64,000 nucleotides of DNA, taken from NCBI RefSeq assembly GCF_017792385.1, contig NZ_CP051230.1:2790001-2854000 (forward strand). The letters are read 5' to 3'. Every line of letters starts with the position of its first letter. Within the stretch, counting starts at the first letter, position 1. The DNA is from Hyphomonas sp. GTDB lineage: Bacteria > Pseudomonadota > Alphaproteobacteria > Caulobacterales > Hyphomonadaceae. The notes under the pieces are model-generated. The model searched no databases. It was given only the letters and a program-made list of their open reading frames with translations, and had not been told where the DNA came from. Below, piece by piece: positions 1 to 8,082 of the stretch. The position numbers and the translations under genes were made by a program.

Positions 1-357
1 GTTCTGGATCGCAGGGTTCGGAAAACACGACCCGACTGGGATCATTTCACGTGCCGTGTATCCGGTTTCTTCCCGCAATTCGCGCCGGGCCGCAGTTTCC
101 GGGTCCGTTTCGCCGGGATCAAGCACGCCGCCCGGGACACCCAGAAGCACGACTTGCCCGGCATGACGGTACTCGCGAATGAGAACAATATTGCCCTCAT
201 CGGTCACTGGAACGATCGTAGCCCAGTCGGTGAACTCCAGGACATGATAATTCGGCACGATGTGTCCGTCTTCACGCTGGCATCTGTCGGTTCGGACAGA
301 CAGGAACGGGTCCTTGAACGTTTTTCGGCTGCTCAGGATTTTCCAGGGTTTGATCAT
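1..357 (-). CDS. NUDIX hydrolase (3' end cut by window edge)
   Basis: The minus strand reads in frame from an ATG at 357 to the window edge, giving 119 residues with no stop. The protein begins MIKPWKILSSRKTF and carries a full NUDIX box at about residues 78-100 (GG-VLDPGETDPETAA-RRELREETGY), with the REx2EE metal-binding core. This family hydrolyses nucleoside diphosphates linked to another moiety; the N-terminal region resembles ADP-ribose pyrophosphatases, but the substrate cannot be read from the sequence. The C-terminus lies outside the window. The 267 bases between its start and the next gene show no other convincing gene. Confidence 0.85.
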   Translation of the reverse strand, partial: MIKPWKILSSRKTFKDPFLSVRTDRCQREDGHIVPNYHVLEFTDWATIVPVTDEGNIVLIREYRHAGQVVLLGVPGGVLDPGETDPETAARRELREETGYTAREMIPVGSCFPNPAIQN

Positions 358-624
358 GCTGCGTCTCGAATTCGGGTGGCGAGAAAGCCCTCCACATGCC
401 GTCAGGCGGCCGGATTGGCCATAGCAAAGCCGAGGCGCAACGCGGTTTCGGGTGGAAAACATGTGGTGCTGACAGGGTGGATCCGGTGGTAACGCTCGCA
501 CCGGGGCGAGCGCGCGCGTCCACAGGTCATCTTCAAGGAAAGTAAACGGGCGTTTCAACTTTTATGGGGGCCAAGCTGACAAAATACGCTAGGCAGACGG
601 CCGTTTTTGCATATCGTACCGAGC

Positions 625-1251
625 ATGGCGGAAGGGGACGTTCTGTTCGAACAAGCGGTCGCTTTGCTATTTGAGGGTGAAGGCGGAGAGAGCTTGATCA
701 AATCTGCGGCGCTGATGAGACGTGCCGCAGACCTCGGCCATTCGGGTGCAGCCAACAATTTCGGTGCCATGCTGCATCATGGACGCGGCGTCCATCAGGA
801 TTTCGCAGCCGCGCGGGCCTATTACGCGCAGGCGGCCGATGCCGGTCTTCCCCAGGCCATGTTCAATCTCGGTTTCATGAAGCTGCGCGGACTTGGCGGC
901 CAGACAGACGAGGAACAGGCCCGTCGCCTGTTCGAGCAGGCGGCCAATCTTGGCGACGTCAATGCCATGACCTTTCTCGGCGTCATGATGATGACAGGCG
1001 CCGGCGGGCCAAAGGAATTCAAGACGGCGCAATCCTGGTGGGACAAGGGCGCCGAACTCGGCGACAATCGCTGCGCCTTCAATCTCGGGATTGCCCATGC
1101 CGGCGGTCACGGCCGGGAACAGCCTGATTTTGTCGAAGCGTGGCGCTGGTTCAGCCGGGCGCAGGATATGGGAAACAGCAATGCAGGGTCTGAGCTTGAA
1201 CGGCTTGCCAGCGTGCTGACCGAAGACGAACGCCGTCAAATCGAGAGCTAG
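625..1251 (+). CDS. Sel1-repeat (TPR-like) protein
   Basis: A 208-residue protein made of about four Sel1-type repeats of roughly 36 residues, each with the small-residue pattern A..LG...A...LG....G (for example LGHSGAANNFGAML and AGLPQAMFNLGFMKL). Sel1 repeats form alpha-solenoids that mediate protein-protein contacts. There is no signal peptide or membrane segment, so it is probably cytosolic. The ATG at 625 was chosen; a TTG at 607 in the same frame would add six residues and neither has a strong ribosome binding site. It stands alone between the NUDIX gene and ettA, and its partner is unknown. Confidence 0.8.
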   Translation: MAEGDVLFEQAVALLFEGEGGESLIKSAALMRRAADLGHSGAANNFGAMLHHGRGVHQDFAAARAYYAQAADAGLPQAMFNLGFMKLRGLGGQTDEEQARRLFEQAANLGDVNAMTFLGVMMMTGAGGPKEFKTAQSWWDKGAELGDNRCAFNLGIAHAGGHGREQPDFVEAWRWFSRAQDMGNSNAGSELERLASVLTEDERRQIES

Positions 1252-1389
1252 GACCTGCCATTATTCAAAGCGTGGTTGGCGGGTTGCCAGACAGTCGATT
1301 GGCTGCCCATTGCGCTTCCCGCTTGATTTTCGCCTGTTCCCGCGTAACTGAGGCGACGTATTTTCCCCATTTTTCAGGAGACGCTGTTC

Positions 1390-3054
1390 ATGGCCGGTCC
1401 CCAATACGTTTACCACATGCAAGGTCTGTCAAAGACCTATCCCGGCGGCAAGAAGGTGTTCGAGAACATCCATCTGAGCTTTCTGCCGGATGCCAAGATC
1501 GGTGTGGTCGGCGTCAATGGTGCCGGTAAATCCACCCTGTTGCGGATCATGGCCGGGCAGGACAAGGACTTCAATGGCGAAGCCTGGGCGGCAGATGGCG
1601 TGAAGGTCGGCTACCTGCCGCAGGAGCCGAAACTCGACGAGTCGCTCACAGTCTTCGAGAACGTCGCTGCGGCCTGTCCCGAGAAGCAGATGCTGGACAA
1701 GTTCAACGAAATCTCCGGCAAGCTCGGCGAGGACTATTCCGACGAGCTGATGGAAGAGATGACCGCGCTGCAGGAGAAGATCGATGCGGCGGACGCGTGG
1801 GACATTGATTCCAAGATTCAGATGGCGATGGAGGCCCTGCGCTGTCCGCCGGACGATGCTGACGTGTCGAAACTGTCAGGGGGGGAAATCCGCCGCGTCG
1901 CCATTTGTGCGCTGCTCTTGTCCAAGCCCGACATGATCCTGATGGACGAACCGACCAACCATCTGGATGCCGAAACCGTGGCCTGGCTCCAGAATTATTT
2001 GATCAATTTCAAGGGCTGCGTCATTCTCGTGACGCATGATCGCTACTTCCTGGACGACATCACAACCTGGATTCTCGAGCTCGACCGCGGCCGGGGCATT
2101 CCCTATCAGGGCAATTACTCCGACTGGCTGGAACAGAAGGCCAAGCGTATGGAGCAGGAAGCTCGTGAAGAGCGCGGCAAGCAGCGCGCGCTGGCCAAGG
2201 AACTCGAATGGGTCCGGTCCAGCCCCAAGGCGCGGCAGGCCAAGTCGAAGGCACGTATCCAGTCCTACGAACAGAAGGCTGCAGAGGCCGAGAAGGAGAA
2301 GGTCTCGACCGCGCAGATCCGCATTCCCCCGGGGCCGCGTCTCGGCAATGTCGTGCTGGAAGCGGAAAATCTTCGCAAGGGCTTTGGCAACAATCTGCTC
2401 ATTGAGGATCTTGATTTCAAACTGCCGCCCGGCGGCATTGTCGGCGTGATTGGCCCGAACGGCGCCGGTAAATCCACGCTGTTCAAGATGATCCTCGGCC
2501 AGGAAGAGCCGGATGCCGGCACGCTCCGCGTCGGTGATACGGTCAAGTTTGGCTATGTCGACCAGAGCCGCAACAAGCTGGATGACAACAAGAATGTCTG
2601 GGAAGAGATTTCCGGCGGCACAGACGTGATTGATCTGGGTGGCGTGGAAGTGAATTCCCGGGCCTATGTCGGCGCCTTCAATTTCAAGGGGTCTGACCAG
2701 CAGAAGAAAGTCGGCCTTCTGTCCGGCGGTGAGCGCAACCGCGTCCACCTGGCAAAGATGCTGAAGGAGAGTTCCAACGTCCTGCTGCTGGACGAACCGA
2801 CGAATGATCTGGACGTGGAAACGCTGCAGGCGCTGGAAGAGGGGCTCGACGCCTTTCCGGGCTGCGCCGTGATCATCAGCCACGACCGCTGGTTCCTGGA
2901 CCGTATGGCTACGCACATTCTGGCGTTTGAGGGCGATTCGCATGTCGAATGGTTCGAGGGCGATTTCTCGTCTTATCTCGAAGACAAGAAGCGCCGTCTC
3001 GGCGAGGATGCGGTGAATCCCAAGCGCTTGAAATTCAAGAAGTTCGCACGCTGA
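1390..3054 (+). CDS. ettA: ABC-F energy-dependent translational throttle protein EttA
   Basis: A 554-residue soluble ABC-F protein with two nucleotide-binding domains and no membrane segments, the usual EttA length. Walker A motifs are at about residues 41-49 (GVNGAGKST) and 355-363 (GPNGAGKST); each domain has an LSGGE signature and a Walker B ending DEPTNHLD or DEPTNDLD. Between them lies the charged helical linker that contacts tRNA and ribosome in this family (about residues 240-305). EttA binds the ribosomal E site and gates the first elongation steps according to ATP/ADP. A ribosome binding site (CAGGAG) precedes the ATG. The gene is followed by a shared hairpin terminator facing mlaC. 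Confidence 0.95.
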   Translation: MAGPQYVYHMQGLSKTYPGGKKVFENIHLSFLPDAKIGVVGVNGAGKSTLLRIMAGQDKDFNGEAWAADGVKVGYLPQEPKLDESLTVFENVAAACPEKQMLDKFNEISGKLGEDYSDELMEEMTALQEKIDAADAWDIDSKIQMAMEALRCPPDDADVSKLSGGEIRRVAICALLLSKPDMILMDEPTNHLDAETVAWLQNYLINFKGCVILVTHDRYFLDDITTWILELDRGRGIPYQGNYSDWLEQKAKRMEQEAREERGKQRALAKELEWVRSSPKARQAKSKARIQSYEQKAAEAEKEKVSTAQIRIPPGPRLGNVVLEAENLRKGFGNNLLIEDLDFKLPPGGIVGVIGPNGAGKSTLFKMILGQEEPDAGTLRVGDTVKFGYVDQSRNKLDDNKNVWEEISGGTDVIDLGGVEVNSRAYVGAFNFKGSDQQKKVGLLSGGERNRVHLAKMLKESSNVLLLDEPTNDLDVETLQALEEGLDAFPGCAVIISHDRWFLDRMATHILAFEGDSHVEWFEGDFSSYLEDKKRRLGEDAVNPKRLKFKKFAR

Positions 3055-3080
3055 CGCGCAAGTGTTCAGACAGAATCGAA

Positions 3081-3113
3081 AAGCCCCCGACCGGATGACC
3101 GGCCGGGGGCTTT
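3081..3113. terminator. Bidirectional hairpin terminator between ettA and mlaC
   Basis: A GC-rich stem of about 13 bp (AGCCCCCGACCGG / CCGGCCGGGGGCT, one G-T type mismatch) with a 4-base ATGA loop. It lies between two convergent genes and has A residues on one side and T residues on the other, so it can end transcription from both. Confidence 0.85.
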
Positions 3114-3135
3114 CCATATCCGGATCGCGTCCGGA

Positions 3136-3765
3136 TCAGGAGCGCTTTTCCGATTCCAGATTGCGTTTCATGCTTTCGATTTTCTCGATCAGCGCTTCGG
3201 CCGAGCCGTTCGACCGGTCCAGAAGGGCCAGGAATTGTGCGCGCTGTTCGATGGCCAGCCAGATCAGGTTGCCATCAAGGTTCAGAGCCACGTCCACGAC
3301 CTGGTACTCTCCGTCTCGTGTCAGGACCCGCCAGCGGACATCCATATCCTTGCCGTCCTGACGCTTGATAACCGTGTTGACGATGGAATCGGTCGGTGAC
3401 CGGTCCACCGAGTCCTTCACGACCACGGATTCGCCGCGATAGGCGTCCAGTTCGTTCTCGTAAACGGCCAGGGCGTATTCGCGGAACACTTTGCGGTAGC
3501 GCGCCAGTTCGTCTTCCGAAAAACGGCGGGCATATTTGCCAATGGCGAAGTTCGAGACGGCAGTCATGTCCGTGAACTCGTCCATATAGGTGTTGAACTT
3601 TTCTGTCCGCTCATCCGCGTCGAGGGTCGGATCGTTCAGCGAGGCCAGCACTTCGCTGGCATTCTCCTGAACATAGGCTTCGGTCTTCGCGTCGGCGTGG
3701 GCGCTGGTCACTGTCATCAGCATCGCGGCCCCGGCGAAGGCAAGGAATCGATGTCGGCGTTTCAC
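3136..3765 (-). CDS. mlaC: MlaC/Ttg2D-type periplasmic phospholipid-binding protein
   Basis: A 209-residue protein with an N-terminal signal peptide (hydrophobic stretch FLAFAGAAMLM, cleavage near AHA-DA) and the MlaC/Ttg2 fold: helical N-terminal half and the C-terminal core VRWRVLTRDGEYQVVDVALN. MlaC shuttles phospholipids between the outer-membrane MlaA complex and the inner-membrane MlaFEDB ABC complex. The GTG at 3765 was chosen because AGGAG sits seven bases upstream and it places the signal peptide at the N-terminus; a longer reading frame to 3864 overlaps mlaA and lacks support. It is directly downstream of mlaA, so the two probably form an operon; no mlaFEDB genes are in the window. 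Confidence 0.9.
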   Translation of the reverse strand: MKRRHRFLAFAGAAMLMTVTSAHADAKTEAYVQENASEVLASLNDPTLDADERTEKFNTYMDEFTDMTAVSNFAIGKYARRFSEDELARYRKVFREYALAVYENELDAYRGESVVVKDSVDRSPTDSIVNTVIKRQDGKDMDVRWRVLTRDGEYQVVDVALNLDGNLIWLAIEQRAQFLALLDRSNGSAEALIEKIESMKRNLESEKRS

Positions 3766-3799
3766 TTCATTGCTCCTGTGGATGGTCTCGCCCCCGGAC

Positions 3800-4555
3800 C
3801 TATTCTTCAAATTCGTCAAAATCAGGGAGATCGTCGTACGCCTCCGCCTCATTGATACGTCCATTACGAATCTCAGCCTGACGCTGGGATGAATAAATAC
3901 GGCGCAGCGCGATATAAGGTTCCGGCTGCGCGTTCAACTGGTCGATCTGCTCATCCAGCGCGACGCGGGCATTCAGGCCGCCAAGGACGCTGCGACCAAT
4001 GGCGATATGGTCATCCAGATCCGGATTGTTGGCAAACTCGGTCCAGGTCAGCGGATCCATGGCGCGATCAATGCCGCCGCCAAACAGGTCTCGCGGCGTG
4101 GTGGGTCCCATCAGGGGCAGAACGAGATAGGGGCCGCTGTCGACACCCCAGACGGCCAGGGTCTGGCCGAAATCCTCGCTGTGTCGCTCGATACCATTAT
4201 ATCCCGCTACATCCCACAAGCCGGCGACGCCAATTGTGGAATTGACCAGGAATCGCGCGAACGTGTCTCCAGCCCGGTCGCCTTCGCCCTGCAGGACGTC
4301 ATTGATGAAAATGACCGGTGATTTCAGATTGTGAAGGAAATCGCCCACCCGGTCCCGGGCGAATTCCGGGGTCACGGTTTCATAGACGTCCGCGGCCGGA
4401 CCGAGCGCATATTTGTCGACCTCATTGTTGAAGGCGAACATCTGGCGATTGAACCCTTCATAGGGGTCGTGCACCATGCCGGTTTCCGTGGTCTGCGTGG
4501 ACGCACAGGCGCCCAGTCCCATGGCAAGCGCCGCAGCAACAAATCGCTGTGTCAT
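3800..4555 (-). CDS. mlaA: MlaA/VacJ outer-membrane lipoprotein
   Basis: A 251-residue lipoprotein. The signal peptide ends in the lipobox LGAC (Cys at about residue 17), and the family motif DPYEGFNRQMFAFN follows, then VNSTIG-VAGLWDVA and the GPYLVLPLMGPTTPRD segment typical of MlaA. MlaA sits with porins in the outer membrane and removes mislocalised phospholipids from the outer leaflet, passing them to MlaC, encoded immediately downstream. The C-terminus is a short acidic tail (DDLPDFDEFEE). The gene is divergent from the ArsR-type regulator at 4698, so the two share a 142-base promoter region. Confidence 0.93.
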   Translation of the reverse strand: MTQRFVAAALAMGLGACASTQTTETGMVHDPYEGFNRQMFAFNNEVDKYALGPAADVYETVTPEFARDRVGDFLHNLKSPVIFINDVLQGEGDRAGDTFARFLVNSTIGVAGLWDVAGYNGIERHSEDFGQTLAVWGVDSGPYLVLPLMGPTTPRDLFGGGIDRAMDPLTWTEFANNPDLDDHIAIGRSVLGGLNARVALDEQIDQLNAQPEPYIALRRIYSSQRQAEIRNGRINEAEAYDDLPDFDEFEE

Positions 4556-4658
4556 ATCTGGATAACCCCGTTTTGGACTTCGCTAGATGGTGGTTAAGGC
4601 GGTGCGCTTCAACTCTTAAACATACTTCATCACGCATAGGTGAAATTACGGCTAAAGC

Positions 4659-4695
4659 ATGTTGCAAAAACATATAAATCAATGTTTATGTGATT
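4659..4695. promoter_or_regulatory. Candidate operator for the ArsR-type regulator
   Basis: Overlapping AT-rich dyads lie immediately upstream of the regulator's start codon at 4698. ATGTT-N5-AACAT spans 4659-4673 with perfect 5-bp arms. ACATATAAA followed by TTTATGT (4670-4691) is a near-palindrome apart from one extra base. AATCA-N9-TGATT spans 4677-4695. The surrounding DNA is GC-rich, so this AT-rich symmetrical patch stands out. Autoregulation by the ArsR protein is inferred from position; no matching motif was searched for. Confidence 0.5.
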
Positions 4696-4697
4696 AA

Positions 4698-5675
4698 ATG
4701 AAGATGCAGACTGCTTCCATGATCGACTGCCTGCGCGCCGCCGGAGAGCCGACCCGCCTGCGGGTGCTGGCCCTGTTGCGCCAGCGCGATCTGTCGGTCG
4801 GCGAACTTGTCCAGGTGCTTGAACAGTCGCAGCCGCGCCTGTCGCATCATTTGAAGGCGCTGACTTCCGCCGGTCTTGTGGAACGCCTGCCGGAAGGGTC
4901 GTTCGTGTTTTACCGGGCAGCTACGGGAGAGCCGGGACGCAGTTTGCTGGAATCCCTGTTTGCCCTGCTCGATATGGACGAAGCAGATTTTGCGCGTGAT
5001 CGCCAGCGGCTCGAGGAAGTGAGTGCCGCTCGTGCCGAGTCGGCCGAAGCCTTCTTTTCCAGCATTGCGGAAAACTGGGACAGGCTGCGGTCCCTGCATT
5101 ACCCCAATGACCTTATCGAGTCTGCCTTGCTGGACCTGTCCGGACCGGGCCCGTTCGGGCGTGTGCTGGATTTCGGAACCGGCACCGGGCGCATGCTCAG
5201 CCTGTTCGCCCCGCTGGCCGAAGAGGCCGAGGGAATAGATCTTAGCCACAACATGCTGACGATTGCCCGCGCGAATCTGGAGCGACAGGGCGTTGAGCGC
5301 GCGCGGGTTCGGCAGGGGAATGTCACGGCGGTGCCGTTTGACTCCGCCTGTGCAGATGTCGTGATCATCCATCAGGTCCTGCACTATATGGACACGCCCA
5401 ACCGGGCAATTTCCGAAGCAGCGCGCGTTCTGAAACCCGGCGGACAATTGCTGATCGTCGATTTCGCGCCGCATGACCTCGAATTCCTGCGTACCGAGTA
5501 CGGACATCATCGTCTCGGCATGTCGCATGACGCCATGGCAGCCTGGGCCCAGGACGCCGGGCTCAACCTCAAGGCACCACGTTCCTTTGCGCCGCCGGAA
5601 GGCGCCCAGGAAGGCCTGACCGTAAACATCTGGAAGGCCGTGAAGCCGGAAACATCCCTGGAGAATGTCGCATGA
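4698..5675 (+). CDS. ArsR-family regulator fused to a SAM-dependent methyltransferase domain
   Basis: A 325-residue two-domain protein. Residues about 8-90 form an ArsR-type winged helix (LRVLALLRQRDLSVGELVQVL, then SHHLKALTSAGLVERLPEG with the beta-wing). Residues about 115-320 form a class I methyltransferase: motif I VLDFGTGTGRML at 156-167, GIDLSHNML, and HQVLHYMDTP-NRAISEAARVLKPGG. This is the architecture reported for SahR-type regulators of the SAM cycle, in which the methyltransferase-like domain senses S-adenosylhomocysteine. Its stop overlaps the metF start (ATGA), which supports methionine control. No ribosome binding site is visible before the ATG, so the message may be leaderless or start at Met-3. 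Confidence 0.88.
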   Translation: MKMQTASMIDCLRAAGEPTRLRVLALLRQRDLSVGELVQVLEQSQPRLSHHLKALTSAGLVERLPEGSFVFYRAATGEPGRSLLESLFALLDMDEADFARDRQRLEEVSAARAESAEAFFSSIAENWDRLRSLHYPNDLIESALLDLSGPGPFGRVLDFGTGTGRMLSLFAPLAEEAEGIDLSHNMLTIARANLERQGVERARVRQGNVTAVPFDSACADVVIIHQVLHYMDTPNRAISEAARVLKPGGQLLIVDFAPHDLEFLRTEYGHHRLGMSHDAMAAWAQDAGLNLKAPRSFAPPEGAQEGLTVNIWKAVKPETSLENVA

Positions 5676-6580
5676 GCCCGCTTTCAACCTCGCGTCCGGG
5701 CGCCCAGCCGTCTGTCTCGTTCGAATTCTTTCCGCCCAAGAGCGAAGCCATGGCCACCCGGTTGTGGGACACGGTCGAGCGGCTGCAGCCCATGGCGCCG
5801 GATTTCGTGTCCGTCACCTATGGCGCTGGTGGTTCAACCCGCGAGCGGACGCATGACACGGTGCGCCGGATTGCGCAGGAAACGCATCTGCGCCCGGCTG
5901 GACACCTTACCTGTGTCGGCGCAACGAAGGAGCAGGTTCTCTCCGTTGCCGAGGACTACTGGGAAGCGGGCGTGAAGCATATTGTTGCCCTGCGCGGGGA
6001 CCCGCCTGCCGGCATGGGCGAGACGTTTGAACAGTTTCCGGGCGGGTTCGAGGATTCGATCGATCTGATCCGGGGCATTCGTGAACATCGTCCGGAGCTT
6101 GGCCGCTGTTTCGAGATTTCGGTATCATGCTATCCGGAACTCCACCCCGAAAACCGGGGGTGGGATGCCGAGATTGCGTTCCTGAAAGCCAAGCAGGATG
6201 CGGGGGCCGACCGGGCGATCACGCAATTCTTCTTCGAGCCGCAAATCTATCTGAACTTCCTCGAAAAGGCGCGGGCAGGCGGTGTCACCATGCCCATCGT
6301 GCCCGGCATCATGCTGCAGCCCAACTTCAAGGGGCTGAAACGGATATCCGGTCTGTGCGGCGCATCGCTGCCGGACTGGCTGCATGAGCTTTATGACGGG
6401 CTGGATGAGGATGAGGAGACGAGGGAACTCGTCACCGCCAATGTCGCCGCGGACCTCTGCCGCCAATTGTCCGACGAAGGTGTGAACAGTTTCCATTTCT
6501 ACACGCTCAACCGTGCCGGCCTCGCCTTGTCGACCTGTCGACTGTTGGGCCTGAAACCGAATACCAGCGAGGCTGCCTGA
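5672..6580 (+). CDS. metF: 5,10-methylenetetrahydrofolate reductase
   Basis: A 302-residue MetF, a normal length for bacterial single-domain enzymes. It has the family's N-terminal VSFEFFPPKSEAM, the FAD/folate-binding VSVTYGAGGSTRERTHDTV (about residues 46-64) and the ALRGDPP loop (about 107-113). It reduces methylene-THF to methyl-THF, the methyl donor for MetH. The gene overlaps its upstream neighbour by four bases and is three bases from the first metH gene, so translation is probably coupled. The enzyme is cytosolic, with FAD as cofactor. Confidence 0.95.
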   Translation: MSPLSTSRPGAQPSVSFEFFPPKSEAMATRLWDTVERLQPMAPDFVSVTYGAGGSTRERTHDTVRRIAQETHLRPAGHLTCVGATKEQVLSVAEDYWEAGVKHIVALRGDPPAGMGETFEQFPGGFEDSIDLIRGIREHRPELGRCFEISVSCYPELHPENRGWDAEIAFLKAKQDAGADRAITQFFFEPQIYLNFLEKARAGGVTMPIVPGIMLQPNFKGLKRISGLCGASLPDWLHELYDGLDEDEETRELVTANVAADLCRQLSDEGVNSFHFYTLNRAGLALSTCRLLGLKPNTSEAA

Positions 6581-6583
6581 TCC

Positions 6584-7657
6584 ATGACACGACAAGATCG
6601 CATCAAGGCCCTGAAAGCGGCCGCAAGAGAACGGATCCTCATTCTGGACGGATCATGGGGGGTCATGATCCAGCGGCGCGGTCTCGACGAGGCCGACTAT
6701 CGTGCGGACCGGTTCAGCGAGGCCGACTATCCGGGACAGATGAAAGGCAACAACGATATTCTCTGCCTGACCCGGCCGGATATCGTGACCGATCTGCACA
6801 ATGCCTATTATGAGGCGGGGGCAGACATCTCGGAAACCAACACATTCAGCGCAACCGTGATCGCCCAGGATGACTACAAGCTCGATCCGCAGTCGGTGCG
6901 GGACATCAATCTGGAAGGCGCACGGCTGGGCCGCGCCGCCGCAGATGAATGGACGGCGAAGACTCCGGACAAACCCCGCTTCCTTGCAGGATCGATCGGC
7001 CCGCTCAACAAGATGCTGTCCATGTCATCGGATGTGAACGATCCGGGGGCACGGTCGGTGACCTTCGATGAGGTCTACGAGGCCTATCGAGAGCAGATCC
7101 GGGCCTTGAATGAGGGCGGTGTGGATCTCTACCTGATCGAAACCATAACCGATACGCTGAATTGCAAGGCCGCCATCAAGGCGATCATGGACCTTGAAGC
7201 GGAAGGAATGGAAGCGCTGCCGATCTGGATATCCGGCACGATCACCGACCGGTCCGGCCGCACTCTGTCCGGCCAGACGGTTGAAGCCTTCTGGAATTCG
7301 GTCCGCCATGCCAAGCCCTTTGCCATCGGATTCAATTGCGCGCTGGGGGCGGACCTGATGCGTCCGCACATAGCGGCGCTCTCCCGGGTGGCCGACACGC
7401 TGGTGGCGGCCTATCCGAATGCGGGCCTGCCCAACGAGATGGGTCAGTATGACGAAGAACCCGATGAAACCTCGGGCGCTGTAGGTGGCTGGGCAAAGGA
7501 AGGCTTGGTGAACATTCTCGGCGGCTGCTGCGGGACGACGCCGGAACATATCGCCGCCATTGCAAAGTCGGTGGAAGGGGTGAAACCGCGTGATCCAGCG
7601 CCGACAAAGCACACGATGCGCCTGGCGGGTCTCGAGCCCTTCGAGGTGGCCTCGTGA
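6584..7657 (+). CDS. metH: Methionine synthase, homocysteine-binding half (split MetH)
   Basis: A 357-residue protein equal to the N-terminal zinc-dependent homocysteine methyltransferase domain of cobalamin MetH. It starts at the canonical LDGSWGVMIQRRGLDEADYR, contains SETNTFSAT, and keeps the three zinc-ligand cysteines: one in GFNCALGA (about residue 250) and two in GGCCGTTPEHI (about 310-311). The remaining MetH domains are encoded by a separate gene at 8079, so the enzyme is a two-protein system. The reading frame ends cleanly with a GTGA overlap into the next gene, so this is an organised split and not a frameshift. Confidence 0.94.
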   Translation: MTRQDRIKALKAAARERILILDGSWGVMIQRRGLDEADYRADRFSEADYPGQMKGNNDILCLTRPDIVTDLHNAYYEAGADISETNTFSATVIAQDDYKLDPQSVRDINLEGARLGRAAADEWTAKTPDKPRFLAGSIGPLNKMLSMSSDVNDPGARSVTFDEVYEAYREQIRALNEGGVDLYLIETITDTLNCKAAIKAIMDLEAEGMEALPIWISGTITDRSGRTLSGQTVEAFWNSVRHAKPFAIGFNCALGADLMRPHIAALSRVADTLVAAYPNAGLPNEMGQYDEEPDETSGAVGGWAKEGLVNILGGCCGTTPEHIAAIAKSVEGVKPRDPAPTKHTMRLAGLEPFEVAS

Positions 7658-8082
7658 CTCTTCGGAATGTGGAGGCCGGCGATCTGTTCGTCTTTTACGG
7701 CCTCTTGAAGCAGGGCGCCGCCGGGCAACCGGCCGATCTGCCTCTGGCGACAGCCGGGGCTTTCGGTCCGCCGTGTCGTTTCCGGGCACACATGGTCGAT
7801 CTGGGAGGCTTTCCTGGGGTGGTGGATGGCGACACGTTGTGTCACGGCGTTCGGTGGGAAATCCGAGACGTCTCCATTCTGCCCGCCATGGACGCGTTCG
7901 AAGACATGACGGATGATCCCGCCACAAGCCTTTACCTCCGCAAGCGCATTCCCCTGTGTGACGCTGTAGGCAAAGAAACGGGCGAAACGGCCTGGATCTA
8001 TTGGTACAACCGGCCGGTGGGCGGATTCCCGCCCGTGGCTGATGGCAACTGGCCCCTTGATGCGGGGAAATCGAGAAAATGA
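7654..8082 (+). CDS. Gamma-glutamylcyclotransferase-like (GGCT/AIG2) protein
   Basis: A 142-residue protein with the GGCT-fold start VFYGLLKQGA (the YGLL/G substrate loop, about residues 12-21), a mid-domain VDLGGFPGVV and the acidic FEDMTDD segment after which this fold normally places its catalytic Glu. Family members release 5-oxoproline from gamma-glutamyl peptides or amines, but many have no known substrate. The GTG start overlaps the stop of the homocysteine half of MetH and its own stop overlaps the ATG of the B12 half, so it is wedged inside the split methionine synthase and very likely co-translated. A link to glutathione or sulfur-amino-acid turnover is inferred from position only. 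Confidence 0.7.
   Translation: MTLRNVEAGDLFVFYGLLKQGAAGQPADLPLATAGAFGPPCRFRAHMVDLGGFPGVVDGDTLCHGVRWEIRDVSILPAMDAFEDMTDDPATSLYLRKRIPLCDAVGKETGETAWIYWYNRPVGGFPPVADGNWPLDAGKSRK

Noticed and set aside
7654..7657. Split metH as a frameshifted single gene
   Set aside because: The two halves are separated by a complete GGCT-like gene with orderly start/stop overlaps and both have full domain sets, so this is a true split.
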